From contig JALEGQ010000117.1 of NCBI GenBank assembly GCA_022763385.1, positions 1 through 32,549 on the forward strand: a DNA stretch of 32,549 bases, in the 5' to 3' direction. The translations under genes were made by a program, and so were the position numbers. The DNA is from a bacterium. GTDB lineage: Bacteria; Bdellovibrionota_C; UBA2361; RFPC01. Shown piece after piece: positions 23,762 to 31,783 of the stretch. The notes under the pieces were generated by a model. The model saw nothing but the letters and a program-made list of their open reading frames with translations. It made no database searches and was not told the DNA's origin. The number at the start of each line of letters is the position of its first letter. Positions within the stretch are counted from its first letter, which is position 1.

Positions 23762-25767
23762 GATTCCACAAACATCTTTTGTCGTGCCAGGGAGAGGAGC
23801 TCGTCAGAGCTCTCATAGGCTCCACGGTGGTCTGCGTTCTCAGAGATCTCTATCACCACCTGCGGAGAGTGGGTGAAAAGCCCGTTCCCCCAAGATTTCT
23901 GGGCGAGGACAAGCTCTGACGCCCACTGGAGAACTGGCTCTGCTGGTACGAGGAGGTCGTGCTCTGCCACTCGCAGGTAGAGCTGCGGAATCACGAGGGG
24001 AATCTCTTGGTGAACCGGATCTACACTCCGGTAGAACTCTTGAAACCGATGATCGGTAATCATTCCCCACTCTTTCTGCTCTTGAGAGAGGTAGCGCTCT
24101 TCGAGTGAAAGTTGGGTGTGAGGACTTACAACCGGCATCTCAAGGATGAGCTGATCGAAGAGCGGTTGGCAGTGGGGTGACTCTTTCGCGTGAAGAGCCA
24201 GCGATGCGACAAACGGCCAAGCGCCGGCGCTCTTTGCGAGGCCAAGGAGGTGAGAAGGGGACCACTGTTTCCGAACCTCCCCTCCGAGAGACCTCAGCAG
24301 AGAAGCCTGCGCGGCCTTTCGCTGTTCTGGAGAGTCTCCTTCTGCTTCCGAGAGGTGAGGCACTACGATGGTCCACCCAGCATCGTAGAGGGTGGCGAGA
24401 AGGGGATGGAATCCATCTGGAACGTGTTTCCCGTAGGCGGTGTAGGCAGTCATGAGCACCCGCTTGTGGGAGTCGGTGCGGGAGAATATGGAGGAAGTGC
24501 TCGCTAGGAGATTAACCGATCTGCCTTGGTGGATTACGGAAGAATTCGAGGAAGAAGTTGCTCGTACTTCGACCGAAGAGGGAGGAACGAGGTGGAGAGG
24601 ATGTTCGCAACGGAACGTCATCGTGTGAAAGGGCGAGGCAAACTCGCTGAGCGCCGGTGGCAGTGAAAGTGAGCACCCTTCTTGTGAGAAGAGCAGGGGG
24701 GAAGGGGAGGCGCTCTTACGATGAACTGCTGTTGAAGAATACGGGAAGAGAAGAAAGGAATGCCACATCCCCTGCCGTACTCGTACGAGGGTTCCATCTT
24801 GGTGACGAGAGAGCTGAACCGGGGTGATCCGGAGAGGGAACCGATACAGCGGCGATAGCGGCTCGCCTGCATCGGGTGCCGGTGTAACAAGTTTCCGCTC
24901 ATACAGAAGGAAATCGTCGTCCCCCGTCTCGATGGTTGTGATGCTTCCATTTGCAAAGAGCAGTGCTCGTATCTCGTTATGGAGAGAGGGAAGTTCTGTA
25001 AGGGAGAGCGTGTCATCTCCTTTTCGTCGGAAGAGAAACCACCGGAAGGCGAGCCCGTCTTGGCAGCGAACTGCCCCGAGCCACTGCCCATATGAGCGAT
25101 CAGGAGTCGGTACGATCTCTCCATGGATGCAGGGAGGGGGAAGCGCCACCGAGTGCGTTGTCTGGGAGGTATCGGGAAGGAGTGAGAGGGAGAGCGTATC
25201 TCGTTCTTTTTCAAGCAGCATGCTCTCCCCCCGTGCTCCTTGCTGAAAATCAATCGGTCTCTGAGATGAAACGAGCGCCCAGTCTTCTCTCTGAGTGTCA
25301 AACCGTATCATTCGAATGTTAGAAGTAGCGGTCAATAGTTCTGCCATTCCGGAGTAGTGCAGGCCGCCTTTCCTTGGAAGAAGTCGGATCCTCGTGATCT
25401 CGTGCGCTTCGAGTTCCGCAAATGGATCCTCGAACGAGAAGAGTACCTCCGTTTGATCTGGTAAGGTTCGGTGTCCTTCTCGAGCCCGAACGAGAACTGG
25501 CGCTGAGAGTCGAGCGTCTTCTCGGATCGCTACCGTTCCTCCCAACCCCTCTCCTGATGAGGATTCTTTCATCCCCCTTCTCTGATCCTCTGACCGTTGC
25601 GAAAGCTCCTGAATCGCCTCCCGACCCTCCCGAGAAGCAATCGGAAGAAACCGGTCTGCAAGCACCACCCGGGACTCTTCACGAACCTCGATAGAGGAAC
25701 ATCCGAGGCTGCAGAAGAAGAGTATCCCGAGGCAGTATCGCATTTGGCAGTGCATAAGGTATCGCAT
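23707..25767 (-). CDS. Prolyl oligopeptidase (S9)-family lipoprotein
   Basis: This 686-residue protein starts with a signal peptide ending FFCSLGC, so it is a likely lipoprotein. Three Met codons at its start (residues 1, 5, 9) lack clear ribosome sites, so the exact start is uncertain. Residues 80-440 are beta-rich, consistent with the propeller, and 440-660 fit the alpha/beta hydrolase part: YGKHVPDGFHPLLATLYDAG, catalytic Ser513 in AKSAGAW (instead of GGSAGG), Asp604 in AEHDLL and His647 in ADHRGAY. The triad is there, but the Ser motif is altered, so activity or specificity may differ from oligopeptidase B. It reads away from the glycosyltransferase-like gene and overlaps the thioredoxin-fold gene tail to tail. 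Confidence 0.85.
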   Translation of the reverse strand: MRYLMHCQMRYCLGILFFCSLGCSSIEVREESRVVLADRFLPIASREGREAIQELSQRSEDQRRGMKESSSGEGLGGTVAIREDARLSAPVLVRAREGHRTLPDQTEVLFSFEDPFAELEAHEITRIRLLPRKGGLHYSGMAELLTATSNIRMIRFDTQREDWALVSSQRPIDFQQGARGESMLLEKERDTLSLSLLPDTSQTTHSVALPPPCIHGEIVPTPDRSYGQWLGAVRCQDGLAFRWFLFRRKGDDTLSLTELPSLHNEIRALLFANGSITTIETGDDDFLLYERKLVTPAPDAGEPLSPLYRFPLRITPVQLSRHQDGTLVRVRQGMWHSFLLFPYSSTAVHRKSASPSPLLFSQEGCSLSLPPALSEFASPFHTMTFRCEHPLHLVPPSSVEVRATSSSNSSVIHQGRSVNLLASTSSIFSRTDSHKRVLMTAYTAYGKHVPDGFHPLLATLYDAGWTIVVPHLSEAEGDSPEQRKAAQASLLRSLGGEVRKQWSPSHLLGLAKSAGAWPFVASLALHAKESPHCQPLFDQLILEMPVVSPHTQLSLEERYLSQEQKEWGMITDHRFQEFYRSVDPVHQEIPLVIPQLYLRVAEHDLLVPAEPVLQWASELVLAQKSWGNGLFTHSPQVVIEISENADHRGAYESSDELLSLARQKMFVESYEAGRDFRRSSTSCEAS

Positions 25768-25793
25768 AAGGAATCTATTGAGTTCTCCGGGGC
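25765..25793. repeat. 29-bp direct repeat, copy A
   Basis: This copy starts CATAAGGAA and ends GGGGC; it matches copy B (27204-27232) at 24 of 29 positions, and all five differences are transitions. It overlaps the start codon of the S9 gene. The two copies bracket the low-GC glycosyltransferase-like gene in the same orientation. Confidence 0.6.
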
Positions 25794-26080
25794 TGATGAG
25801 AGAGGGTGTTGGTTCCCCGGAAACAGATCATACGGTCCGAGAGATTATAGCGCTCTTCACAAATAATGGCACGAAGTGCCGTTGTTTTAGAGGAGTGATA
25901 TGGAAAGGGGGATTTGGTCGGGACTCCTCTCCGCCTCGTTGGTGTGTGTCTACCGAGACGGTGGGATTCACACCTACTCTTAAACCATAAAATGACCTAT
26001 CCTCAAATCCTTGTACGAATATGAGAATGCTCAAGGCGTCTCGTATGGTGAGAGTAAAGTTTCATTAACCTTGTTACGCA
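25794..26080. other. AT-richer intergenic region between the S9 and glycosyltransferase-like genes
   Basis: No convincing gene is seen in these 287 bases. They must hold divergent promoters for the S9 gene and the glycosyltransferase-like gene, but no clear -35/-10 pair stands out. A stem-loop lies at 25861-25887. The base composition becomes AT-rich from about 25980 onward, continuing into the next gene. Confidence 0.5.
25861..25887 (+). terminator. Isolated stem-loop, terminator-like
   Basis: Bases 25861-25872 pair with 25876-25887 over 12 positions (two U-G pairs in the plus-strand RNA) around a GAA loop; the core is GGCAC/GTGCC and the 3' side is U-rich. The wobble pairs make it stronger as plus-strand RNA. 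No plus-strand gene lies directly upstream, so it may end a small RNA or be a remnant. Confidence 0.4.
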
Positions 26081-27208
26081 GTGAGATTATTTTTCTTATT
26101 AAACGCTGTAGCGCTCTCTTTCGCTGTTAGTCTCTGTGCCTATGTCAAAGAATTACCTGTTCTTCCTCAAGGACCGGCAGTCGCAGTTAGTGAAGTTACC
26201 AAATCGATTTGGGAAAGAGGATCTCTAACACCCGAATATTTTCAAAAGACGTATGAAGAGGCTCGGGCATATAGTGAGGCAGAGTCATCCTATGTATGGC
26301 AAGATGTTTTCGCCATTGATTCGCATGGAAATCTCCTTCCCAAACACTCATTGATTTCTGCGATACTTGCAGTTCCTTTTTTTGCACTCTTGGGACCGTT
26401 AGGGTTCTGGGCATTCCAACAGCTTGTATTTTTGTGGTTGCTCTATTCAACCTATTTGATAGTCGAAGAACTTACCCATAAAAGCTTGCCTTGGACCACT
26501 TTGCTGGCAACATTTTTTCTCTCTCAGTCAATTTTCTATTCATACCAATTTTCATACGATCTCCATGGCTGTGCTTTATTGATAGGCGGGTTGTATCTCA
26601 TGCGACCACTTCCATTCCTCGGAGCGATGGTGATGAGTTTTTCTGTATTTACCAGACCCACGCACTTCTTGCTTCTGGTGCCATTAGCATTAGCAAGAAA
26701 TGGTTCTTTAAAATCCACCCGAGTTATAAGTTCCATGCTCGGCATTGTAGCAACGACCTGTCTCTTTTTGCTCACTAACTATTACTTATTTGGGAATCCA
26801 TTCCTGACGAGCTATCAAAGGCTGCCTGTTTTCCATAACGGAGAGATGATCTTATTAGCGCATCCCTTCGGTTTTAATTTGAGCACCTTCGTTACAGACT
26901 GGCCGGATAAACTCTTTGGCTCCAATGGGTTAGTTTTATATAATCTTTCATTCGCTGCACTTCCGCTGGTTTTGGTATATCTCTGGCGATGTCGACAAGA
27001 GCAGCGATTTCAAATGATCTGTTTACTGACTGGATTGGGGTACTCGTTGTATATATTCTCGTATCCCATGTGGAGCGCGACCTCTTACGGAAATCGATTT
27101 CTACTCCCTGCAGTGTATCTCTATCTCTTCTCATTCATTCCATTCGCGGGTCAGTTTGAAAGCAGCTTGCAAGCCAAATCACTTCCCGAACCCGAAGCAA
27201 CCTCATAA
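26081..27208 (+). CDS. Polytopic membrane protein, glycosyltransferase (GT-C)-like
   Basis: The start is GTG at 26081; an in-frame stop lies just upstream (26066) and no ribosome site is seen, so translation may be leaderless or weak. The 375-residue product has about eight to nine membrane helices. After the first helix, a loop of about 70 residues contains TPEYFQKTYEEARAYSEAE and a GNLLPKHSL motif before the second helix, resembling polyprenyl-phosphate-dependent GT-C glycosyltransferases. It probably acts on envelope glycans, but substrate and activity are not shown. The gene is much richer in A and T than the Tad genes (line 26401-26460 is 24/60 GC against 38/60 for 16921-16980). It sits between two 29-bp direct repeats and looks acquired. 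Confidence 0.7.
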   Translation: MRLFFLLNAVALSFAVSLCAYVKELPVLPQGPAVAVSEVTKSIWERGSLTPEYFQKTYEEARAYSEAESSYVWQDVFAIDSHGNLLPKHSLISAILAVPFFALLGPLGFWAFQQLVFLWLLYSTYLIVEELTHKSLPWTTLLATFFLSQSIFYSYQFSYDLHGCALLIGGLYLMRPLPFLGAMVMSFSVFTRPTHFLLLVPLALARNGSLKSTRVISSMLGIVATTCLFLLTNYYLFGNPFLTSYQRLPVFHNGEMILLAHPFGFNLSTFVTDWPDKLFGSNGLVLYNLSFAALPLVLVYLWRCRQEQRFQMICLLTGLGYSLYIFSYPMWSATSYGNRFLLPAVYLYLFSFIPFAGQFESSLQAKSLPEPEATS

Positions 27209-27232
27209 GGAACTTATTGAATTTTCTGGGGC
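27204..27232. repeat. 29-bp direct repeat, copy B
   Basis: This copy contains the stop codon of the glycosyltransferase-like gene and ends one base before the stop of the convergent ATPase gene (27233). It matches copy A (25765-25793) at 24 of 29 positions. Only this copy can form a small hairpin (ATAAG/CTTAT, loop GAA). Confidence 0.6.
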
Positions 27233-28510
27233 CTACAACGACCCGGAGCGAGCAATATCCTCAAAGCTCAACACTTCATATTCGACCTCTTTGAATCTTC
27301 CAGAGAGCTTACTGAGGTGCCACTTCTTGATGAGATTTTTTCGGATTCGCTCCTTATCTGCCTTTGATAAGGATTTCCACTTGACCTCAGAAACGATTAC
27401 CTGGTCAACATGATCTCCCGGTCGTATGAGATCGATCTCCAGATCGTTCTCCCAATACGTTTTTCCCTCCGGATGTTGAGAGGAAAAAACATCCTCAAGT
27501 ATGCTTCCTGCGTGAGTCGTCATCAACTTGGTTTTGAATTCTTCATCGTACTTTTCCCACCGACTCCGATGAGGAGAATACACACTAAACCAGAAACGTA
27601 CCGAAGGATCGCTGATTCGATAATGAACAATTTTCGTTTTTCTTTCGCTATCACCGAAGCGAGTTCTCTTCTGAATGACTGACGTTTCTAAGAGCAGTTG
27701 GAGGAGCTTAGATATGCTCGTTTGGCTTACCTCCATTCTTGCAGCGATTTCACGGGGACGATGAGCACCGCGCCCGATAGCTTCGAGGACGCTCAACGGA
27801 CTTATTCCCTCAATCTTCTCATCCTTGAGCATACGAAACGGTTCCCGATTCATGTAAGCTCCTGAAGTGAAGAAGAGTCGAGTTGCCGCTTGAATGGGGG
27901 TCTCGTGTGGGAGGACGAGTTGCCAATATTTTGGAATACCTCCAAGCAGGCTGTAGAGGAGAAATGATTCTCGAGCCGAGGGATCGTTTTGAGAAAAGGT
28001 GCAGTAATCTTTATAGCCCATTGGCTGAAGACAGATGATCTCCTGAGCTCTGCCGAAAAGGGGGCTATCTTCGGAGAGAGTGGTAGAGGTCATCATTCTC
28101 ACGCTTGAACCACAGAGCACGAGTCGGAGATCGCGTTTTGCTGTTCGGTCTATCCACCGTTGAAACCGGCTTGGGACGCTCGGATCTGAGGTTACAAGAT
28201 ATGGGAACTCATCGATACAGATGTGGAGTGGGCGGGGATGACGATCGATCAGCTCAAAAAGCTGCTCCCAACTTTGCGGAACCAACTCGGTCCGAAGCGT
28301 GGTGTTTAGGTCGTGAAAAAGCTGTTCACGCTGAATGGACGGCGCCGCCTCAATCGCTTGAGATACGACGCTGTCAGGAATGCTTCGAAAGAGAGTATCG
28401 ATAAGAGCGCTTTTGCCTACACGCCTTCTGCCGTACACGACAATGAGCCCGGAGCGCACCCGCGATAGCCTCTCCAGCTCAGCGCTCCGATTCACAAACC
28501 TAATATCCAT
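27233..28510 (-). CDS. AAA ATPase with HTH and DUF234/PD-(D/E)XK-like C-terminus
   Basis: This 425-residue protein belongs to the ATPase_2 plus DUF234 family, spread widely in bacteria and archaea and often found in mobile or patchy regions. Walker A is GRRRVGKS (27-34), Walker B ICIDEF (97-102), and LVLCGSS near 130 fits sensor 1. Residues 240-285 form a winged helix-turn-helix (REIAARMEVSQTSISKLLQL). The C-terminal part has EIDLI (Asp360) and SEVKWK (Glu375, Lys377), a PD-(D/E)XK-type nuclease pattern. Cellular function of the family is not settled; defence, selfish or DNA-repair roles are possible. A 16-bp-period repeat array sits just before its ATG and probably controls it. It converges on the glycosyltransferase-like gene with 24 bases between stops. 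Confidence 0.9.
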   Translation of the reverse strand: MDIRFVNRSAELERLSRVRSGLIVVYGRRRVGKSALIDTLFRSIPDSVVSQAIEAAPSIQREQLFHDLNTTLRTELVPQSWEQLFELIDRHPRPLHICIDEFPYLVTSDPSVPSRFQRWIDRTAKRDLRLVLCGSSVRMMTSTTLSEDSPLFGRAQEIICLQPMGYKDYCTFSQNDPSARESFLLYSLLGGIPKYWQLVLPHETPIQAATRLFFTSGAYMNREPFRMLKDEKIEGISPLSVLEAIGRGAHRPREIAARMEVSQTSISKLLQLLLETSVIQKRTRFGDSERKTKIVHYRISDPSVRFWFSVYSPHRSRWEKYDEEFKTKLMTTHAGSILEDVFSSQHPEGKTYWENDLEIDLIRPGDHVDQVIVSEVKWKSLSKADKERIRKNLIKKWHLSKLSGRFKEVEYEVLSFEDIARSGSL

Positions 28511-28515
28511 AACAG

Positions 28516-28563
28516 GGATTATCCTTTATATGGATTATCCCTGTAAAGGATAATCATGTAATT
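28516..28563 (-). promoter_or_regulatory. Three 16-bp tandem repeats before the ATPase gene (operator array)
   Basis: GGATTATCC begins at 28516 and 28532, and GGATAATC at 28548, exactly 16 bases apart; a weaker fourth match (28500-28508) covers the start codon. The array also contains a perfect 12-bp inverted repeat, 28517-28528 against 28544-28555. On the minus strand, TTTACA and GATAAT with an 18-base spacer fall inside it, and the -10 is 7 bases from the ATG, so the mRNA could be nearly leaderless. A repressor, perhaps the ATPase's own HTH, may bind here. Confidence 0.6.
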
Positions 28564-28725
28564 GTCCGCATTTCTTGTAATATGTTGTAATTATTGCAAA
28601 TATCTCAAAAAATCAATCTGAACGGTTACAAGGATACTCCCGTTACAGAGCCTAGTGCCACAGGAGAGAGGGATCCGACCATAACTCTCTGACAAGGCTG
28701 AGAAATCATGTAAGGCCGCGTCTGG

Positions 28726-29952
28726 TTGGATATCGCAATGCTTGCCCCAAAGAATGAGAACCAAAGGTTCGAGCAGGTGGAGGGAGAGGGAGGCCAGAAT
28801 CCGCCAGATCTCGAGAGGCTCAGAGAAGCTCATCGGTCGCGCAGGCTTGCACTCCTTCAAAAGTTGGAGCAAGAAGGGTCGGTCAACGAGCGTCTTCGGG
28901 AACGTCTCGAGCGTGAGCCAGTGATTACTGGATACAGAGGAGAAGGGGAGCGGGAGTGGCCTCCTGCAACGCTCTCATTGGCATGCCTCTTTCTTCCACC
29001 CCGTTCAGAAGGTATTGCCACTGGCTTTCCTGAAGCGGCAAATATCGCTCGATTCTGTCTCCGAAAAGCACTTCAACGATCTTCGTTTACTCCAGCAGAA
29101 AGAAAAGAGGTGATGGCCCAACTGAGTGGCGACACAGACTCGAATAAAGACTTTGTCAGATTCCTCGCAACTGAGCCGGGCTCGGCGCGGGGTGAGGACG
29201 AGAGACAGAATGCCGGTATAACAGTGGTGTCTGCGATCGTGATTGGCCTCAGTCGCGCAGGAGAAGACAGAGATGCAGCCCTGTATAAGCAAGCCAATGC
29301 CTTCTGCGAGCTTCTTGAAGAAGAGAGTCGCGAATTTTTTCGAACACCAACGTTTGCTTCCGAAAAAGGAGAGGAAGGTGTCTCGTCGTCTCAACACTTT
29401 GAGCCGGGGTTTGGAAAGTTTCAGAACAGGTTACCTCAAGAAGGGCTTATCGGGTTTCTCGAAAAACAACCGCTCGTTTCCCGTCATGTCCCCTGTCCGA
29501 AAGCTACTACCCTGAGAGCTCTCGTTGAGAGTGGATACGATATCACCCGAGTGAGAGAATTCACCCTTCAAGCAGCGGATGGAGAACAGTTGACAGTTGT
29601 CTCGAAAAGACTCTTCCCCCGAAAATCCGCCTCAGCGGAGCAGGAGTTCGATGTAAGTAGATACGCCTGGAAGTTCGGGATTCCGACTGCTCAGCCGGTA
29701 GCAGAGCTCCAGATAGGAGAGCAGCGATACTTTCTCTGGAAAAAGCTTGAGACAACACAGCTTCGAGACGATGAAGAGTCGGAGTATGAGAGGCAGAAGC
29801 ACGCCATTCAAAAGCAGCTCGAGGATGCTGGGATACATCATCTCGATATGGACCAAGACCGAAACTTTATTGCCACTCGTAACGAAGATGGAGAGCTATG
29901 CGTCCACATCATCGATTTCGAACGTGCTACCGCACCAGCCAAGGAGATCTGA
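28726..29952 (+). CDS. Kinase-like protein with N-terminal helical domain
   Basis: The start is TTG at 28726 or ATG at 28738; neither has a clear ribosome site. The 408-residue product (TTG numbering) has a charged helical N-terminus (30-65), a helical region (80-200) that resembles part of the convergent neighbour at 30032-31510, and a C-terminal kinase-like segment. There, Lys294 (VVSKRL), the catalytic loop HLDMDQDRN (His372, Asp374, Asn380) and IIDFER (Asp397) match the pattern of small kinase-fold enzymes such as aminoglycoside or LPS-core kinases. It is shorter than a full kinase domain after the DFE motif. It has no signal peptide or membrane segment. Substrate unknown. Confidence 0.72.
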   Translation: MDIAMLAPKNENQRFEQVEGEGGQNPPDLERLREAHRSRRLALLQKLEQEGSVNERLRERLEREPVITGYRGEGEREWPPATLSLACLFLPPRSEGIATGFPEAANIARFCLRKALQRSSFTPAERKEVMAQLSGDTDSNKDFVRFLATEPGSARGEDERQNAGITVVSAIVIGLSRAGEDRDAALYKQANAFCELLEEESREFFRTPTFASEKGEEGVSSSQHFEPGFGKFQNRLPQEGLIGFLEKQPLVSRHVPCPKATTLRALVESGYDITRVREFTLQAADGEQLTVVSKRLFPRKSASAEQEFDVSRYAWKFGIPTAQPVAELQIGEQRYFLWKKLETTQLRDDEESEYERQKHAIQKQLEDAGIHHLDMDQDRNFIATRNEDGELCVHIIDFERATAPAKEI

Positions 29953-30031
29953 TCTTCTATCGGTCAAACTACCCCGAAATAGTGTAATTATCGCCTCCTA
30001 CTCCATATTCGCTGAATGGTTACCCAGCGAC

Positions 30032-31510
30032 TTACCTTCTTCTTCGCCGGTCTTCCATCTTCTCTAGCAGGGAGCGAAGAGAGTCGGAGTTTTCAGAGGA
30101 ATTAAAAATGACTTTCCCGCAGTGCGTGATCGCCTCATCGAGCAGATCTTGAGGGAGAAAGTGTTCAGAGTCTACGACCCGGTGTAGCACTTCAAGGGCA
30201 AGTTCCCGAGTGCTCTTCTCAACGATCAGTTGGTTGTTTCTTGAGAGGAGGAGGGCACTTGCCTGAAATTCTAGACGGTAGTCTGCATCGCAGGCCACGA
30301 GAAAGCGAAAGGCCGCCTCCTCCCTTCTCTTTGCGGGTTGGGCATGCAACTTCCAGTGCTCCGCTCCCTCTTCGCACTTTCTCATGAGTTCTTCGTGCGC
30401 TTTCTGAAATACAGAGAACGCCCCCTGTGCTCGGATTCCTCGCTCCGCATCAAAGACCGGGTCATCGGTGACGGTTTCTTCTGCTCCCAGAAGCGCGATG
30501 TCTACGGCGATATCAGTTGCCTTATCATTTCTGAGCACGTCGAAAAATATTGAAAAATGTGGGGCTCTCTCGTTCTTATCTCGTGCTCCAAGCACCTTGA
30601 TAATGCGTTGTGCAGTGCCAATCAATTGTCGCGATGTCGTCAGCGGCGCAGGGAGGCCATCATCAGAGGAGTGGAAGAATGGATGCTGAAGGAGAGAAAA
30701 AAAAGCCTCTAATGCCCTGGGGTCCTGCTCTGCGGCGGTGAGGAGGGAGTAGCAACCGGTCAATACCCGAGATTGATGGGCAAGAATATCACTCGGACGG
30801 GGAGGATCCTGGTGCCGCAGCACCGCCATACGATCGAGATTGCCCTTGAGCTGAGAGACCAGGGCTTCCTGTGCCTGACCACGGTATCCTTCATCGACGG
30901 TATCGCCTCGAAGAAAACTTCCGATAGCAGCAGCTCCCTCAAAACTTCCAGCGAGTGTTCCGATGGGAGCTTCTCTGTGCAACCGAAGCACGACGGCGCT
31001 GAGGAGTGCGTCTGCTTCAGCCGTATTTGGTTCAACAGGACCATCAAATTCTTTGAGAGTGATGTCACCTGCCACCGCAGCTTCTAACCCAATCACCATG
31101 GCGCCAATGATCGTTCTTGCTGCCTGGAATTGAAGGAGAGTTGGAGATTCCCCCTGTTCTCGTTGTTCGTCGAGCCACCCTACAAGCTCGCCGATAAACT
31201 GTTCTCGCTCTATAACAGAGAGTTCGAGATAGGTCTGACGCACAAAGTCTTGAGCCGCACGGGAAAGCTTGTCTAACGCCGCAAGAGAGGTCCTTTCTTC
31301 CTGGCTATACTCATCAAAAAAAGCACTGCATTCTGTCACCGCCTGTCGAAGCGATGGAGAGAGCTCGTCAACATTAACTGCATCACGAAAAGGCTCAACA
31401 GCGGGTTGCTGTGCTACCAGCACTGGAGCGCTTAGCGCCGCTAGTAAAGCCAAGGCAGTACCTGGTTCGTTCGAAAATGGAGTTTGCTCTTTGGTAGAAG
31501 GTGAAGTCAT
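30032..31510 (-). CDS. Large helical protein of unknown function
   Basis: This 492-residue protein is not recognised. It is mainly alpha-helical by composition. Residues 17-33 are hydrophobic (GTALALLAALSAPVLVA), but the preceding segment has almost no positive charge, so export is doubtful. Residues 168-255 align loosely with residues 82-200 of the kinase-like neighbour: shared F..AA.I..F, then QL.G..D, a later Gln and an A.E..D..AL pattern in the same order. The two genes converge with an 80-base gap, in which TCGCTG/CAGCGA (30009-30030) could form a weak hairpin. The two may be related and act together. Confidence 0.7.
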   Translation of the reverse strand: MTSPSTKEQTPFSNEPGTALALLAALSAPVLVAQQPAVEPFRDAVNVDELSPSLRQAVTECSAFFDEYSQEERTSLAALDKLSRAAQDFVRQTYLELSVIEREQFIGELVGWLDEQREQGESPTLLQFQAARTIIGAMVIGLEAAVAGDITLKEFDGPVEPNTAEADALLSAVVLRLHREAPIGTLAGSFEGAAAIGSFLRGDTVDEGYRGQAQEALVSQLKGNLDRMAVLRHQDPPRPSDILAHQSRVLTGCYSLLTAAEQDPRALEAFFSLLQHPFFHSSDDGLPAPLTTSRQLIGTAQRIIKVLGARDKNERAPHFSIFFDVLRNDKATDIAVDIALLGAEETVTDDPVFDAERGIRAQGAFSVFQKAHEELMRKCEEGAEHWKLHAQPAKRREEAAFRFLVACDADYRLEFQASALLLSRNNQLIVEKSTRELALEVLHRVVDSEHFLPQDLLDEAITHCGKVIFNSSENSDSLRSLLEKMEDRRRRR

Positions 31511-31714
31511 AAAATCCTGCCCTATCGTTCATGATGAAGAGAGCATCAGGTAAGCCAGTGGTCGGCCAGCCAAGCCCATGCTCGGTAGAAGGCAGTATGG
31601 AACGAAATCATCCACTCGTCTCCTCTCGACACCCGCCGATGATAATACCTTTTCCTCTTTAAAACGTCATCTCTGAGAATCCTTCAAGAGGGAAGGTGTC
31701 GGCAATGATTTTTC

Positions 31715-31743
31715 TTGATTATTACTATTTGCGTGCCTACCAT
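31715..31743 (+). promoter_or_regulatory. Sigma-70-like promoter for the secreted-protein gene
   Basis: TTGATT (31715-31720) and TACCAT (31738-31743) are exactly 17 bases apart; each matches consensus at 4 of 6 positions. Transcription from here would give a leader of about 34 bases before the ATG at 31784. The rest of the 273-base gap from 31511 shows no gene. Confidence 0.4.
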
Positions 31744-31783
31744 CGGCTCAGCTTTGCTTCGGACTGTGAGAGGAGATATCACT

